Assembly (NCBI GenBank): GCA_049508565.1
Contig: JBELAT010000135.1
Location: 1 to 5,659, forward strand
Direction of reading: 5' to 3'
Origin: CAIRNS01 sp049508565
GTDB lineage: Bacteria; Elusimicrobiota; Endomicrobiia; Endomicrobiales; CAIRNS01
DNA: 5,659 nt
A program made the position numbers and the translations under genes. Positions within the stretch are counted from its first letter, which is position 1, and each line of letters starts with the position of its first letter. Below the pieces are notes generated by a model. It had not been told where the DNA came from and ran no database searches. It worked only from the letters and a program-made list of their open reading frames with translations. This document shows, in pieces, positions 1 to 5,659 of the stretch.

Positions 1-394
1 GGTAAAGAACCCCAAAATATATTTTTTCGATATGGGTTTCAGAAATTATCTGATCAATAATATGAACCGGTTAGAGCAGCGGCCTGATGCCGGTGCCGTA
101 GTGGAAAACACTGTTTTTGTGCGCCTCAATGAACTTTTTGAAAAACCGGTGGATATTCACTTCTGGAGAACAAAGACCGGGGCAGAAGTAGATTTTGTTA
201 TTAAAAATGGTGTAGAGCTGTTTCCTATAGAGGTGAAATTCTCCGCGTTTGATATGCCCAGGGTTACCCGGGGGTACATGAGTTTTTTAGAAGCCTTTAA
301 GCCGAAAAAAGGTCTTGTTTTGACAAAAAATTATTGGGGTCGCCTACATAAAGACGCATCGGAAATCCTCTGTGCGCCTGTCTATTATCTCTAA
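1..394 (+). CDS. AAA ATPase with DUF4143 domain, C-terminal part (5' end outside window)
   Basis: The reading frame is open from base 2 to the TAA at 392-394, giving 130 residues of the C-terminus; the N-terminal P-loop ATPase domain would lie to the left. The fragment matches the DUF4143 pattern of the widespread bacterial/archaeal 'ATP-binding protein' family. It opens with KIYFFDMGFRNYL (about residues 5-17), then GAVVENTVFVRL with the conserved Glu, FWRTKTGAEVDFVI, and PIEVKFS. The order Glu / EVDF / IEVK resembles a PD-(D/E)xK nuclease-like core, which is how DUF4143 is usually interpreted. The cellular role of these proteins is poorly known; defence-like or toxin-antitoxin-like functions have been suggested for relatives, but nothing here proves one. 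The end looks normal, with no frameshift. Family assignment is firm; function is not. It is separated from the next gene by about 300 bases that include that gene's own promoter. Confidence 0.88.
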   Translation, partial: VKNPKIYFFDMGFRNYLINNMNRLEQRPDAGAVVENTVFVRLNELFEKPVDIHFWRTKTGAEVDFVIKNGVELFPIEVKFSAFDMPRVTRGYMSFLEAFKPKKGLVLTKNYWGRLHKDASEILCAPVYYL

Positions 395-428
395 TGCAAC
401 AAAGGAAGTAGAAACAGGAAATTAAACT

Positions 429-479
429 ATGACGGCAATTGTTCTCCACTTTCCTGAATCTGTAATATTCAACTTTTGA
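429..479 (+). CDS. Possible 16-residue small ORF (doubtful)
   Basis: An ATG at 429 opens a frame of 16 codons (MTAIVLHFPESVIFNF) closed by TGA at 477-479. AGGA at 416-419 sits nine bases upstream, an acceptable Shine-Dalgarno spacing. The peptide is hydrophobic and resembles nothing I recognise. It lies 34 bases after the DUF4143 stop and upstream of the 551-579 promoter, so it would be made only from read-through of the upstream gene. A frame this short occurs easily by chance; it is listed because the ribosome-binding site is reasonable. Confidence 0.12.
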   Translation: MTAIVLHFPESVIFNF

Positions 480-550
480 TGTTTTAACACATTTCTACTG
501 GAACCTTACCGCAGCACTATTCTGACACCCGACATCTTCCACCCGTCAAT

Positions 551-579
551 TTGTCAGCAAGCTTTAAAAATGGTATAAT
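551..579 (+). promoter_or_regulatory. Sigma-70 type promoter for the flavoprotein-hemerythrin cluster
   Basis: TTGTCA (551-556) and a perfect TATAAT (574-579) are separated by 17 bases, the ideal spacing. The -35 box differs from TTGACA at two positions. Transcription would start near 585-588, giving a leader of about 110 nt before the ATG at 698. It is the best promoter match I found on the plus strand, and the three genes downstream have no comparably good promoter of their own. Confidence 0.62.
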
Positions 580-634
580 AGGCTCAGTGTTACAAGCAAT
601 ATTTCCCAAGGATAATTGATACCATTGAATGAGG

Positions 635-658
635 CCATCCATCGGGGGGTGGTTTTTT
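635..658 (+). terminator. Terminator-like hairpin in the leader of the flavoprotein gene
   Basis: CCATCC (635-640) can pair with GGGTGG (647-652), five Watson-Crick pairs and one G-U, around a six-base loop, and is followed at once by six T (653-658). This is the form of a small intrinsic terminator. It lies about 50-70 bases downstream of the predicted transcription start and 40 bases before the gene's ATG, so it would act as an attenuator on this transcript, or as a late terminator for read-through from the DUF4143 gene. An alternative pairing of ACCATT (621-626) with GGTGGT (648-653) would break the stem. The stem is short, so strength is uncertain. Confidence 0.42.
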
Positions 659-697
659 AATTATCTGTTTTTCCGGGATCATAGTAAAGGGGAAAAA

Positions 698-1297
698 ATG
701 AAAGTTCTAGTAATTAACGGGTCGTATAAAAAAAATGGCATGACTGCCGCGTTGATAGACGGTTTCCTTAAAGGTCTTGCTTCAAAGATAAAGGGAATGA
801 AAGTTAAAACTGCCACTCTGCGTGATATGAAATTCAAATTCTGCGATGGCTGTAGTGAGTGCAGCAAAAAAGACGATTTGAAGCTGGGTGTTTGCCCATT
901 ACGGGATTCTATGAACGAATTTCTGCCAGCGATGCTTGAGGCCGACCTGATAGTGTTTGCAAGTCCCATCTATTGCTGGTCAGAGACAGCTGTTATGAAG
1001 AAGTTTATTGAACGGTGTCTGCCACTTGTCGTTGTCGGTGCGAGGGGACCAGTCGCTCGAAACAGTACGGTTAAAGGGAAAAAGGGTGTTATATTGCTTT
1101 CAACGGGAGCTCCCTATCCTTTCAATGTGATCTTTGGGTATACGCGCCCTTCAAAAAAGGTGCTTTCCCGGTTCTGTACCTATGCCGGATGCGAAAAAGT
1201 TCTTGCGCTCAGCGCGGGCGGTATGGAAAATAATGAGAAAACGAAAAAAAAGTTTATAAGCAAAGCACACGCGTTGGGCATCAAAGCAGCACATTAA
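698..1297 (+). CDS. Flavodoxin-fold FMN oxidoreductase, iron-sulfur-flavoprotein-like (199 aa)
   Basis: This is a cytoplasmic flavoprotein of the NADPH-dependent FMN reductase / flavodoxin-like superfamily, expected to carry FMN and pass electrons. It opens with a beta strand and phosphate-binding loop (KVLVINGSYKKNGMTAAL, residues 2-19). Residues 84-106 (LIVFASPIYCWSETAVMKKFIER) match the conserved 'SPIYW...KxFIDR' flavin-site segment. Between them are four cysteines, C49, C52, C55 and C66, in the place where iron-sulfur flavoproteins (Isf) bind a [4Fe-4S] cluster; the last gap is longer (ten residues) than in classical Isf. The ATG at 698 is chosen because AAAGGGG (686-692) sits five bases upstream and the GSxxxNGxT fold starts at once; an in-frame ATG at 629 lacks a ribosome site and would force translation through the leader hairpin. 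It is the first gene of a probable three-gene transcript ending in a hemerythrin, which suggests a role in redox or oxygen/NO stress. Substrate is unknown. Confidence 0.85.
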   Translation: MKVLVINGSYKKNGMTAALIDGFLKGLASKIKGMKVKTATLRDMKFKFCDGCSECSKKDDLKLGVCPLRDSMNEFLPAMLEADLIVFASPIYCWSETAVMKKFIERCLPLVVVGARGPVARNSTVKGKKGVILLSTGAPYPFNVIFGYTRPSKKVLSRFCTYAGCEKVLALSAGGMENNEKTKKKFISKAHALGIKAAH

Positions 1298-1320
1298 CCG
1301 CGGCTGATCAGTGAAACGAA

Positions 1321-1326
1321 AGAGGA
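1321..1326 (+). promoter_or_regulatory. Ribosome-binding site that fixes the start at 1335
   Basis: AGAGGA lies eight bases before the ATG at 1335. An in-frame GTG at 1311 would place this site inside the coding region and has no good site of its own, so 1335 is preferred. Confidence 0.6.
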
Positions 1327-1334
1327 ATAATTAT

Positions 1335-1607
1335 ATGAATGCTACCGAAAGCAAAGTAACTAAAAATGTTAGGGAAGCAGTGGTCAAGACTGCCGATGAA
1401 ATTGTTAAGATCAGTTCCACTGTTCAGGGTGCAGCAAAAACTGCCTTTCTGAAAATGAGATCTGCCGCAGAAGATGCAGAAAAAAATAAAAATCGCATGA
1501 GCTCAGAAGTTAAAAGAATTTCTGCGGAAGTAAAAGGGACGGTCTCGGATGCAGTCAAGGGGATAAAAGAAGGGTTTGAAGAAGTTCGCAGCAAAAAAAG
1601 AAAATAA
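1335..1607 (+). CDS. Small lysine/alanine-rich helical protein, unrecognised (90 aa)
   Basis: I do not recognise this protein. It has 90 residues, is rich in Lys, Ala, Glu, Val and Ser, and contains no Pro, Cys, Trp, Tyr or His, so it should be almost entirely helical, or disordered until bound. The C-terminal half repeats an EVK-type unit at about seven-residue spacing (EVKRISA, EVKGTVS, DAVKGIK, EGFEEVR, from residue 57), giving an amphipathic pattern, and it ends in a basic tail (SKKRK). There is no signal peptide or membrane helix. Such composition is seen in apolipoprotein/LEA-like stress proteins, phasin-like proteins and histone-H1-like DNA-binding proteins; I cannot choose among these. 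It starts 37 bases after the flavoprotein stop and ends about 50 bases before the hemerythrin, so it probably shares their transcript. That it is a real gene is supported by its ribosome site, spacing and helical periodicity. Confidence 0.72.
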   Translation: MNATESKVTKNVREAVVKTADEIVKISSTVQGAAKTAFLKMRSAAEDAEKNKNRMSSEVKRISAEVKGTVSDAVKGIKEGFEEVRSKKRK

Positions 1608-1656
1608 GATGTCGTTGTATTATAGGCGATTTTAACTGGAGCAATAGAGAATCGTG

Positions 1657-2193
1657 ATGATGCCGGTTGGACCCTTAATGATTGAACACCGACTTATTGA
1701 GCGCACGATAAAGCGGATCGGCGATGAATCAGAATTTATTGATAAAACCGGAAAAGTCGATAGTTGCCGTATTGATGTCATGATCGACTTTATCCGTATG
1801 TATGCCGATCGATGTCACCATGGCAAGGAAGAGGATATCCTCTTTGCTGCTTTACGGACAAAACCCCTCAATGAAAATGATAAGCGGATCATGCGTGAGC
1901 TGATTGAAGAGCACTCCTCAGCGCGAACAATGACCACTGCTCTCGGGGCTGCACAACAGCGGTATGCCCGGGGTGAAACAGCCGCTGCAAAGGATATTTC
2001 TGTTTTGATGAAAAATATTGCAACTTTCTACCCTGTTCATATTGCTAAAGAAGATAAACATTTTTTCATCCCCTGCATGGATTATTTCACTCCCGCTGAG
2101 CAGGATCAGATGCTCACACAATTCTACGAATTCGACCGAACTCTCATTCATGAGAAGTACCGTAAAGTTGTTGATGATTGTCAATCAAAATAA
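1657..2193 (+). CDS. Stand-alone hemerythrin domain protein (about 178 aa)
   Basis: This is a soluble four-helix-bundle protein of the hemerythrin HHE family (PF01814 type), which binds a non-heme di-iron centre and in bacteria serves in oxygen or NO sensing, binding or iron-centre protection. Counting from the ATG at 1657, the expected ligands are in order: His11 (GPLMIEHRLI), His54/His55 and Glu59 in RCHHGKEEDILF, His86 in IEEHSSAR, and His128 plus Glu132 in FYPVHIAKEDKHFF. The set is therefore complete and the length is usual for a single-domain member. There is no signal peptide and no fused signalling domain. The start is ambiguous: GTG 1654, ATG 1657 and ATG 1660 are consecutive in-frame codons. 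GGAG at 1638-1641 is 12-18 bases upstream and a weaker AGAGA at 1646-1650 fits 1657 best. It is the last gene of the probable flavoprotein cluster. Family is firm; precise role is inferred. Confidence 0.9.
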   Translation: MMPVGPLMIEHRLIERTIKRIGDESEFIDKTGKVDSCRIDVMIDFIRMYADRCHHGKEEDILFAALRTKPLNENDKRIMRELIEEHSSARTMTTALGAAQQRYARGETAAAKDISVLMKNIATFYPVHIAKEDKHFFIPCMDYFTPAEQDQMLTQFYEFDRTLIHEKYRKVVDDCQSK

Positions 2194-2253
2194 CGTGCTT
2201 TGTATGCCATGAATGTCTCTTATCGGGATGGTCATCTTCGGGGTAGTCTGGGA

Positions 2254-2282
2254 TGTGATGTTGTAGTACATAGTACATCGCA
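2254..2282 (+). other. 8-bp hairpin in the gap between hemerythrin and the periplasmic protein gene
   Basis: TGTGATGT (2254-2261) pairs with ACATCGCA (2275-2282), seven Watson-Crick pairs and one G-U, around a 13-base loop that contains a tandem AGTACAT. No T-run follows, so it is not a classical terminator. It may be a structure in the leader of the next gene, a 3' end stabiliser of the hemerythrin message, or an operator. The rest of the 147-bp gap (2194-2340) shows no convincing promoter. Confidence 0.3.
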
Positions 2283-2340
2283 GAAATAAATACTTTTCTC
2301 ACAGTGTATTAAGTCAAATACCACTAAGGATGGTCTGTCA

Positions 2341-2982
2341 ATGACACATCGGTCGTCAATAAAGAGCTCCAATATCAATATAGGGGCACTGTCTATTATC
2401 ATGGGGCTGTTTTTGTGCGGAGTTGCAGTTACGGCTGTTCGGGCAGAGCAGAGCACGTCTGATGCTGATTATTGGCAGAAAGAAAATGCGGTTGTTGAAA
2501 AACATCGCCGTGAGCTGAAGGATGAAAATAAGAAGTTTCGTGAAAACATAAAGGCAATGCCAAAAGAAGACCGCACAAAAGCAATAGAGCAAAACCGTTT
2601 AATCCGTTTCCGCGAAAATGAAACATTCCGGCAGAAACTGCATGAAGATGACATGTCTTTCTTAAAAGAGCGTCTTGCAACTACGGGTCAATTAACCGAC
2701 AATGAGAAACAAGAACTTCTTGCCGTATATGATGTTGAGTACAAAGAAAATGTTCTGTTTTTGCAACAGCGAAATCAGGATATGATGACATTTTTTGAGA
2801 AAATATCTCAGGATACTACACTGACGCAGACCCAAAAACGCGAAGCATTGAAGAGCTATTTCCAGCAGCAGAAAGAGGAAGTGCTCAAACAGCGTGACCA
2901 GCAGCGCCAGCAGCATCAGGTAGAACTGCAAAAAAAATATTCCGCAGCAAGTTCTTCATCCCCAACCTCCTCGGGGAAATAG
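2341..2982 (+). CDS. Secreted/periplasmic coiled-coil protein with about three 40-residue repeats, unrecognised (213 aa)
   Basis: I do not recognise the family with certainty. Residues 1-35 form a Sec signal peptide: basic start (R4, K8), hydrophobic core about 14-33, and a likely cut after VRA at residue 35. No lipobox is seen although a Cys (C26) lies in the core. The mature part is extremely charged and Gln-rich, almost surely helical. It contains about three related units near 61-100, 101-143 and 144-185. The last two align clearly, with DMSF/DMMTF, then LTDNEKQELL / LTQTQKREAL, then KENV/KEEV. The LTxxxK/Q helix pattern recalls Spy/CpxP-like periplasmic chaperones and LTxxQ repeat proteins, but this is only a resemblance. 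The end is a Ser-rich tail (residues 201-212). AAGGA at 2326-2330 lies ten bases before the ATG. It converges on the RND gene with a 74-base gap. Confidence 0.78.
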   Translation: MTHRSSIKSSNINIGALSIIMGLFLCGVAVTAVRAEQSTSDADYWQKENAVVEKHRRELKDENKKFRENIKAMPKEDRTKAIEQNRLIRFRENETFRQKLHEDDMSFLKERLATTGQLTDNEKQELLAVYDVEYKENVLFLQQRNQDMMTFFEKISQDTTLTQTQKREALKSYFQQQKEEVLKQRDQQRQQHQVELQKKYSAASSSSPTSSGK

Positions 2983-2994
2983 TATTGATTCCCT
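2959..2994. other. Overlapping hairpins at the convergent gene ends (weak terminator candidate)
   Basis: TCCCC (2959-2963) can pair with GGGGA (2973-2977), and GGGAA (2974-2978) can instead pair with TTCCC (2989-2993); the two are mutually exclusive. They span the stop codon of the periplasmic protein gene. Neither is followed by a T-run on either strand, so they are poor intrinsic terminators. I see no better terminator in the 74-base space between the two converging genes. Confidence 0.2.
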
Positions 2995-3056
2995 CTGACC
3001 AATAATCGACTTGATTGCCCATCGATACAGTATGCGTGGTGTGATATGAGTTACGC

Positions 3057-5659
3057 CTAATCCACTGTTTTGTCTATTTCACGCAAGGCGGGACGGTGTG
3101 CCAGACGGCGCATGAAGAGCCGGAATCGGTCGATATAGCCAAATACTGCAGGGATAACTACAAGAGTTAATATTGTTGAACTGATCAACCCGCCGATGAT
3201 CGCGACACCCATGCTTTGCCGGAATTTCCCTACTTCAGTGAGACCCAGAGCCAGCGGAAGCATGCCGGCGATAAGTGCAAACGTTGTCATAAGAATAGGG
3301 CGCAGCCGTGTGAGACCAGCTTTTATAATCGCTTCATCCTGACTAATACCGGTACGTTCCAGTTTCTGGGTAAGGTCGACTAGCAATATCGAATTCTTTG
3401 TCGTAAGGCCAAGAAGCATTATGAACCCAATCATGGTAAACAGTGTTATGGCCTGGCCGGTCACATACAATGCGATAAGACCTCCGACTATTGCCAGCGG
3501 AAGGGCGATCATAATAGTAAACGGTACGAGGATTGATTCATACAGGCTTGCCAGAACAAGATAAATGAAAATTATGGAGAGGCCGGCTGCAATGAGCATG
3601 TTAGTCATCAGATCCGCGAAATCCTCTGATGAACCGTGGAACTCATAGGTTATGCCTTCAGGAAGTTTTTCATGGTCGAGGATTTTTTTTGCATCAGCCG
3701 TTATATTGCCGATCGCGCCCGTTTGATCGAGGTTGCCCGTTATCGCCACATACCTGCTCCTGTCGCGTCTGTATATCTTTGATGGTCCGGTGGTCACCAG
3801 CGGTTCTGCAATGTTTTTTACTCGTATAAGCTGGTTATTGACATTGGGAATATAGAGCAGGTTGAAATCCTTCGCAAAGTCCCTCTGATCCTTTTTGAGA
3901 CGTACGCGTATGTCGTATTCCTGGCTCTCTTCCCGGTATTTCGCCGGGGTATTACCTTCCACCATACCTCTGAGCTCCATGCCTGCCATAATGGACATCA
4001 CACCCAGCTTTTGCATCTTTTTTGGGTCCATTTGCACCTGGAACTCTGGTTTGCCGGGCCGGTAGTTGGTTTCAAGGTCAACCAGTCCGTGTATTGTTCG
4101 CAGTTTAACCACCAGATTTTCGGCAAACTTTGCAACGTTGTTAATATCCTCACCTTTTATCAACAGGAAAAAGGGAGCATCCGAACCGCTGCCTGCCATG
4201 CTGAGATCGCTGACCTGGGGTCTGAGAGTTTCCTTATACGGCGAAAGCATCTTTCTGACAAATTCCTTCATATCGCTCGTAGACCGGTGCCGTTTTGAGG
4301 TCTCAACCATTTTGATATACAGTTGAGCTGTATTGCTTTCACCACTTGAGTTTCCAACAGTGATGAGTACTGTGTCGATATCACGTTCTTTCCGTATCAG
4401 AGAATCGACGGTATGAGAATATTCTGTCATTTTATCAAGCGAAGTGCCGGGAGCGGCTTCAAGATACACCATAAACTCGCCCCACTCGTTTTTACTCATA
4501 AATGTTACCGGGATACCTTTTGTCAGTGCGAGAGAACCTATAAATATAACCAGTGCCGCAAGAAGGACCCAGAGCTTGTGTCTGAGGGTGAAATGCATGA
4601 CCTTTTCATAGAATACGACCAGACGGTCCTGAAATTTTCCAAACCACGCCGCGGGCGCGTGAAGGACGCGAGCCAGCCCCGTATACTCATCATTTTTCTT
4701 GATCTTGCCGATCATATACGCTGACAGCATGGGAGCGGTAGTCAGGGCATCGAACAGAGAGATGCTCATTGCAAATACGATAGTCAGGCCAAAGGATTTG
4801 AAGAACTGTCCTATCATTCCCTGAAGGAAGGCGACCGGCAGAAAGACGGAGATCACGGCAAGCGTAGTTGCAATGACTGCCAGCCTGACCTCATCAGTGC
4901 CTTTCTGGGCGGCGACCATCGGTGCTTCGCCGTTTTCGATGTGTCTGAAAATATTTTCACGTACGACAATAGCATCGTCAATAAGTAGACCCACGACAAG
5001 CGAAAGAGCCATCAGCGTGAGCATATTAACCGAAAAACCGGCCAGCGCCATGAAAATGAAAGCGCCTATGAGACTATTGGGCAATGCGACAGCCGTTATG
5101 AACGTCGAACGGAAGTTTCCCAGGAAGAAGTAGACGACCAATATTGCCAGGGCGATACCCTCAAAAATGGTGTTTCTCACGTCATCGACGTTCATTCGTA
5201 TAGGCCTGCCTCCGTCACTGACCACTACGACAGTAGGAGCCCCTTTAATGCTTTTCATCAGTTTATTTAGGGTGGCAACACGTTTGATAATCGCATTTGA
5301 AACATCTACCGTGTTCGATTTAGACTGTTTATATACGTTGATGACAAGGGCTGGAGTACCATTTAAAAAGCCTCGCGACTGTTCGTCTTCGCTGCTATCG
5401 GTTACTGTACCCACCTGATCGATGGTAACAGGTATATCACTGCCGAAAAAGTTGACCACCACGTCCTTTATCTGTTTTATAGAATGGTACTCGCCGATGC
5501 TCCTAAAGGACAGTTCTTTGGCTCCCGTGGAAACCTTGCCGATAGGTATGTTCTGACTGCTCTGTGATATACGGTTTGAAATCATGGTGAGGCTGGTTTC
5601 ATAATCTTTGAGCTTATTGCGGTCAAGATCAACGTGTATTTCGCGTTTTGTTCCTCCGA
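3057..5659 (-). CDS. RND efflux pump permease, HAE type, partial (N-terminus outside window)
   Basis: This is an inner-membrane proton-driven transporter of the AcrB/MexB-like RND superfamily, which works with a periplasmic adaptor and an outer-membrane channel. 866 residues are visible; the frame runs unbroken to the right edge, and the segment before the first ATG (5583-5585) reads GGTKREIHVDLDRNKLKDY, the conserved porter-domain stretch. That ATG is therefore internal, and about 180 N-terminal residues are missing. Counting from the edge, the TM4 proton-relay pair is Asp227-Asp228 (GLLIDDAIVVRENI) and the TM10 lysine is Lys754 (GLTTKNSILLVD), both intact. TM2-TM6 lie around 160-315, TM7 around 362-380, the second porter domain about 390-680, and TM8-TM12 about 685-842. 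It stops with TAG at 3057-3059. The paired acidic residues and sequence style fit hydrophobe/drug exporters rather than heavy-metal (CusA) pumps; the substrate is unknown. Adaptor genes are not in the window. Confidence 0.95.
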   Translation of the reverse strand, partial: GGTKREIHVDLDRNKLKDYETSLTMISNRISQSSQNIPIGKVSTGAKELSFRSIGEYHSIKQIKDVVVNFFGSDIPVTIDQVGTVTDSSEDEQSRGFLNGTPALVINVYKQSKSNTVDVSNAIIKRVATLNKLMKSIKGAPTVVVVSDGGRPIRMNVDDVRNTIFEGIALAILVVYFFLGNFRSTFITAVALPNSLIGAFIFMALAGFSVNMLTLMALSLVVGLLIDDAIVVRENIFRHIENGEAPMVAAQKGTDEVRLAVIATTLAVISVFLPVAFLQGMIGQFFKSFGLTIVFAMSISLFDALTTAPMLSAYMIGKIKKNDEYTGLARVLHAPAAWFGKFQDRLVVFYEKVMHFTLRHKLWVLLAALVIFIGSLALTKGIPVTFMSKNEWGEFMVYLEAAPGTSLDKMTEYSHTVDSLIRKERDIDTVLITVGNSSGESNTAQLYIKMVETSKRHRSTSDMKEFVRKMLSPYKETLRPQVSDLSMAGSGSDAPFFLLIKGEDINNVAKFAENLVVKLRTIHGLVDLETNYRPGKPEFQVQMDPKKMQKLGVMSIMAGMELRGMVEGNTPAKYREESQEYDIRVRLKKDQRDFAKDFNLLYIPNVNNQLIRVKNIAEPLVTTGPSKIYRRDRSRYVAITGNLDQTGAIGNITADAKKILDHEKLPEGITYEFHGSSEDFADLMTNMLIAAGLSIIFIYLVLASLYESILVPFTIMIALPLAIVGGLIALYVTGQAITLFTMIGFIMLLGLTTKNSILLVDLTQKLERTGISQDEAIIKAGLTRLRPILMTTFALIAGMLPLALGLTEVGKFRQSMGVAIIGGLISSTILTLVVIPAVFGYIDRFRLFMRRLAHRPALREIDKTVD

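Larger units (their letters stand above)
395..697. other. Intergenic region of about 300 bases with promoter and leader
   Basis: This stretch has no long reading frame on either strand. Bases 395-550 are AT-rich and contain two partner inverted repeats: AGTAGAAA (407-414) with TTTCTACT (492-499), and CAGGAAA (415-421) with TTTCCTG (450-456). The two left arms are directly adjacent. A 16-codon frame (429-479) lies between them. Bases 551-579 are a strong promoter match, and 580-697 is the leader of the flavoprotein gene, with a terminator-like hairpin. I see no T-tract terminator directly after the DUF4143 gene, so its transcript may run into this region. Confidence 0.7.

Noticed and set aside
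629..697. N-terminal extension of the flavoprotein by 23 residues from the ATG at 629
   Set aside because: No ribosome-binding site at suitable distance, the extension overlaps the terminator-like hairpin, and the conserved fold begins right after the ATG at 698, which has a strong Shine-Dalgarno.
2018..2212. Plus-strand frame overlapping the end of the hemerythrin gene
   Set aside because: It is an out-of-frame overlap with the conserved His/Glu ligand region of the hemerythrin and has no recognisable motif.
2261..2292. Promoter for the periplasmic protein gene from TTGTAG (2261-2266)
   Set aside because: No -10 element at acceptable spacing; AAATAA at 17 bases and TAAATA at 20 bases are both poor.
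2356..2931. Minus-strand frames opposite the periplasmic protein gene
   Set aside because: Cys/Phe/Leu-rich translations typical of the antisense of Lys/Gln/Glu-rich coding sequence; no independent support.
4413..4724. Plus-strand open frames within the RND gene, here and at 3629-3829, 4011-4326, 4873-5133 and 5167-5418
   Set aside because: They lie antisense to a well-conserved transporter, have no family-like motifs and no good ribosome sites.
5583..5585. ATG at 5585 (minus strand) as the start of the RND gene
   Set aside because: The frame stays open to the window edge and the upstream residues match conserved RND porter sequence, so the codon is internal.
1..5659. CRISPR array, tRNA, rRNA or insertion sequence
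   Set aside because: No regularly spaced direct repeats, cloverleaf segments, rRNA signatures, transposase frame or terminal inverted repeats were seen.

Overview
The window comes from a Gram-negative bacterium. It carries the C-terminal five-sixths of an inner-membrane RND efflux pump and a protein with a Sec signal peptide, both expected of a two-membrane envelope. A hemerythrin and an Isf-like flavoprotein suggest an anaerobe or microaerophile that must cope with oxygen or nitric oxide. Base composition looks moderate. I cannot name a genus from sequence alone.

Layout: (1) 1-394, plus strand, is the tail of an AAA ATPase of the DUF4143 class, cut by the left edge. (2) 395-697 is a non-coding stretch of about 300 bases. 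It holds a near-consensus sigma-70 promoter (551-579) and, downstream of it, a terminator-like hairpin with a six-T run (635-658), so the next gene has a leader of about 110 nt. A 16-codon reading frame (429-479) and two partner inverted repeats lie upstream of the promoter. (3) 698-2193, plus strand, is a compact cluster of three genes: a flavodoxin-fold FMN protein with four cysteines, a 90-residue lysine/alanine-rich helical protein, and a stand-alone hemerythrin. Gaps of 37 and about 50 bases and one upstream promoter suggest a single transcript. (4) 2341-2982, plus strand, is a secreted or periplasmic coiled-coil protein built from about three degenerate copies of a 40-residue unit. It is preceded by a 147-bp gap with an 8-bp hairpin. 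(5) 3057-5659, minus strand, is an RND permease that converges on the previous gene. Its first ~180 residues and any adaptor gene lie beyond the right edge.

Working view: the flavoprotein and hemerythrin, both plausible redox or oxygen/NO-handling proteins, form a small stress operon together with an unrecognised helical protein, possibly under leader attenuation. The envelope protein and the efflux pump are neighbours in convergent orientation and are probably regulated separately. I found no rRNA, tRNA, CRISPR array or insertion sequence. The parts I do not recognise as known families are the 90-residue helical protein and the three-repeat periplasmic protein.
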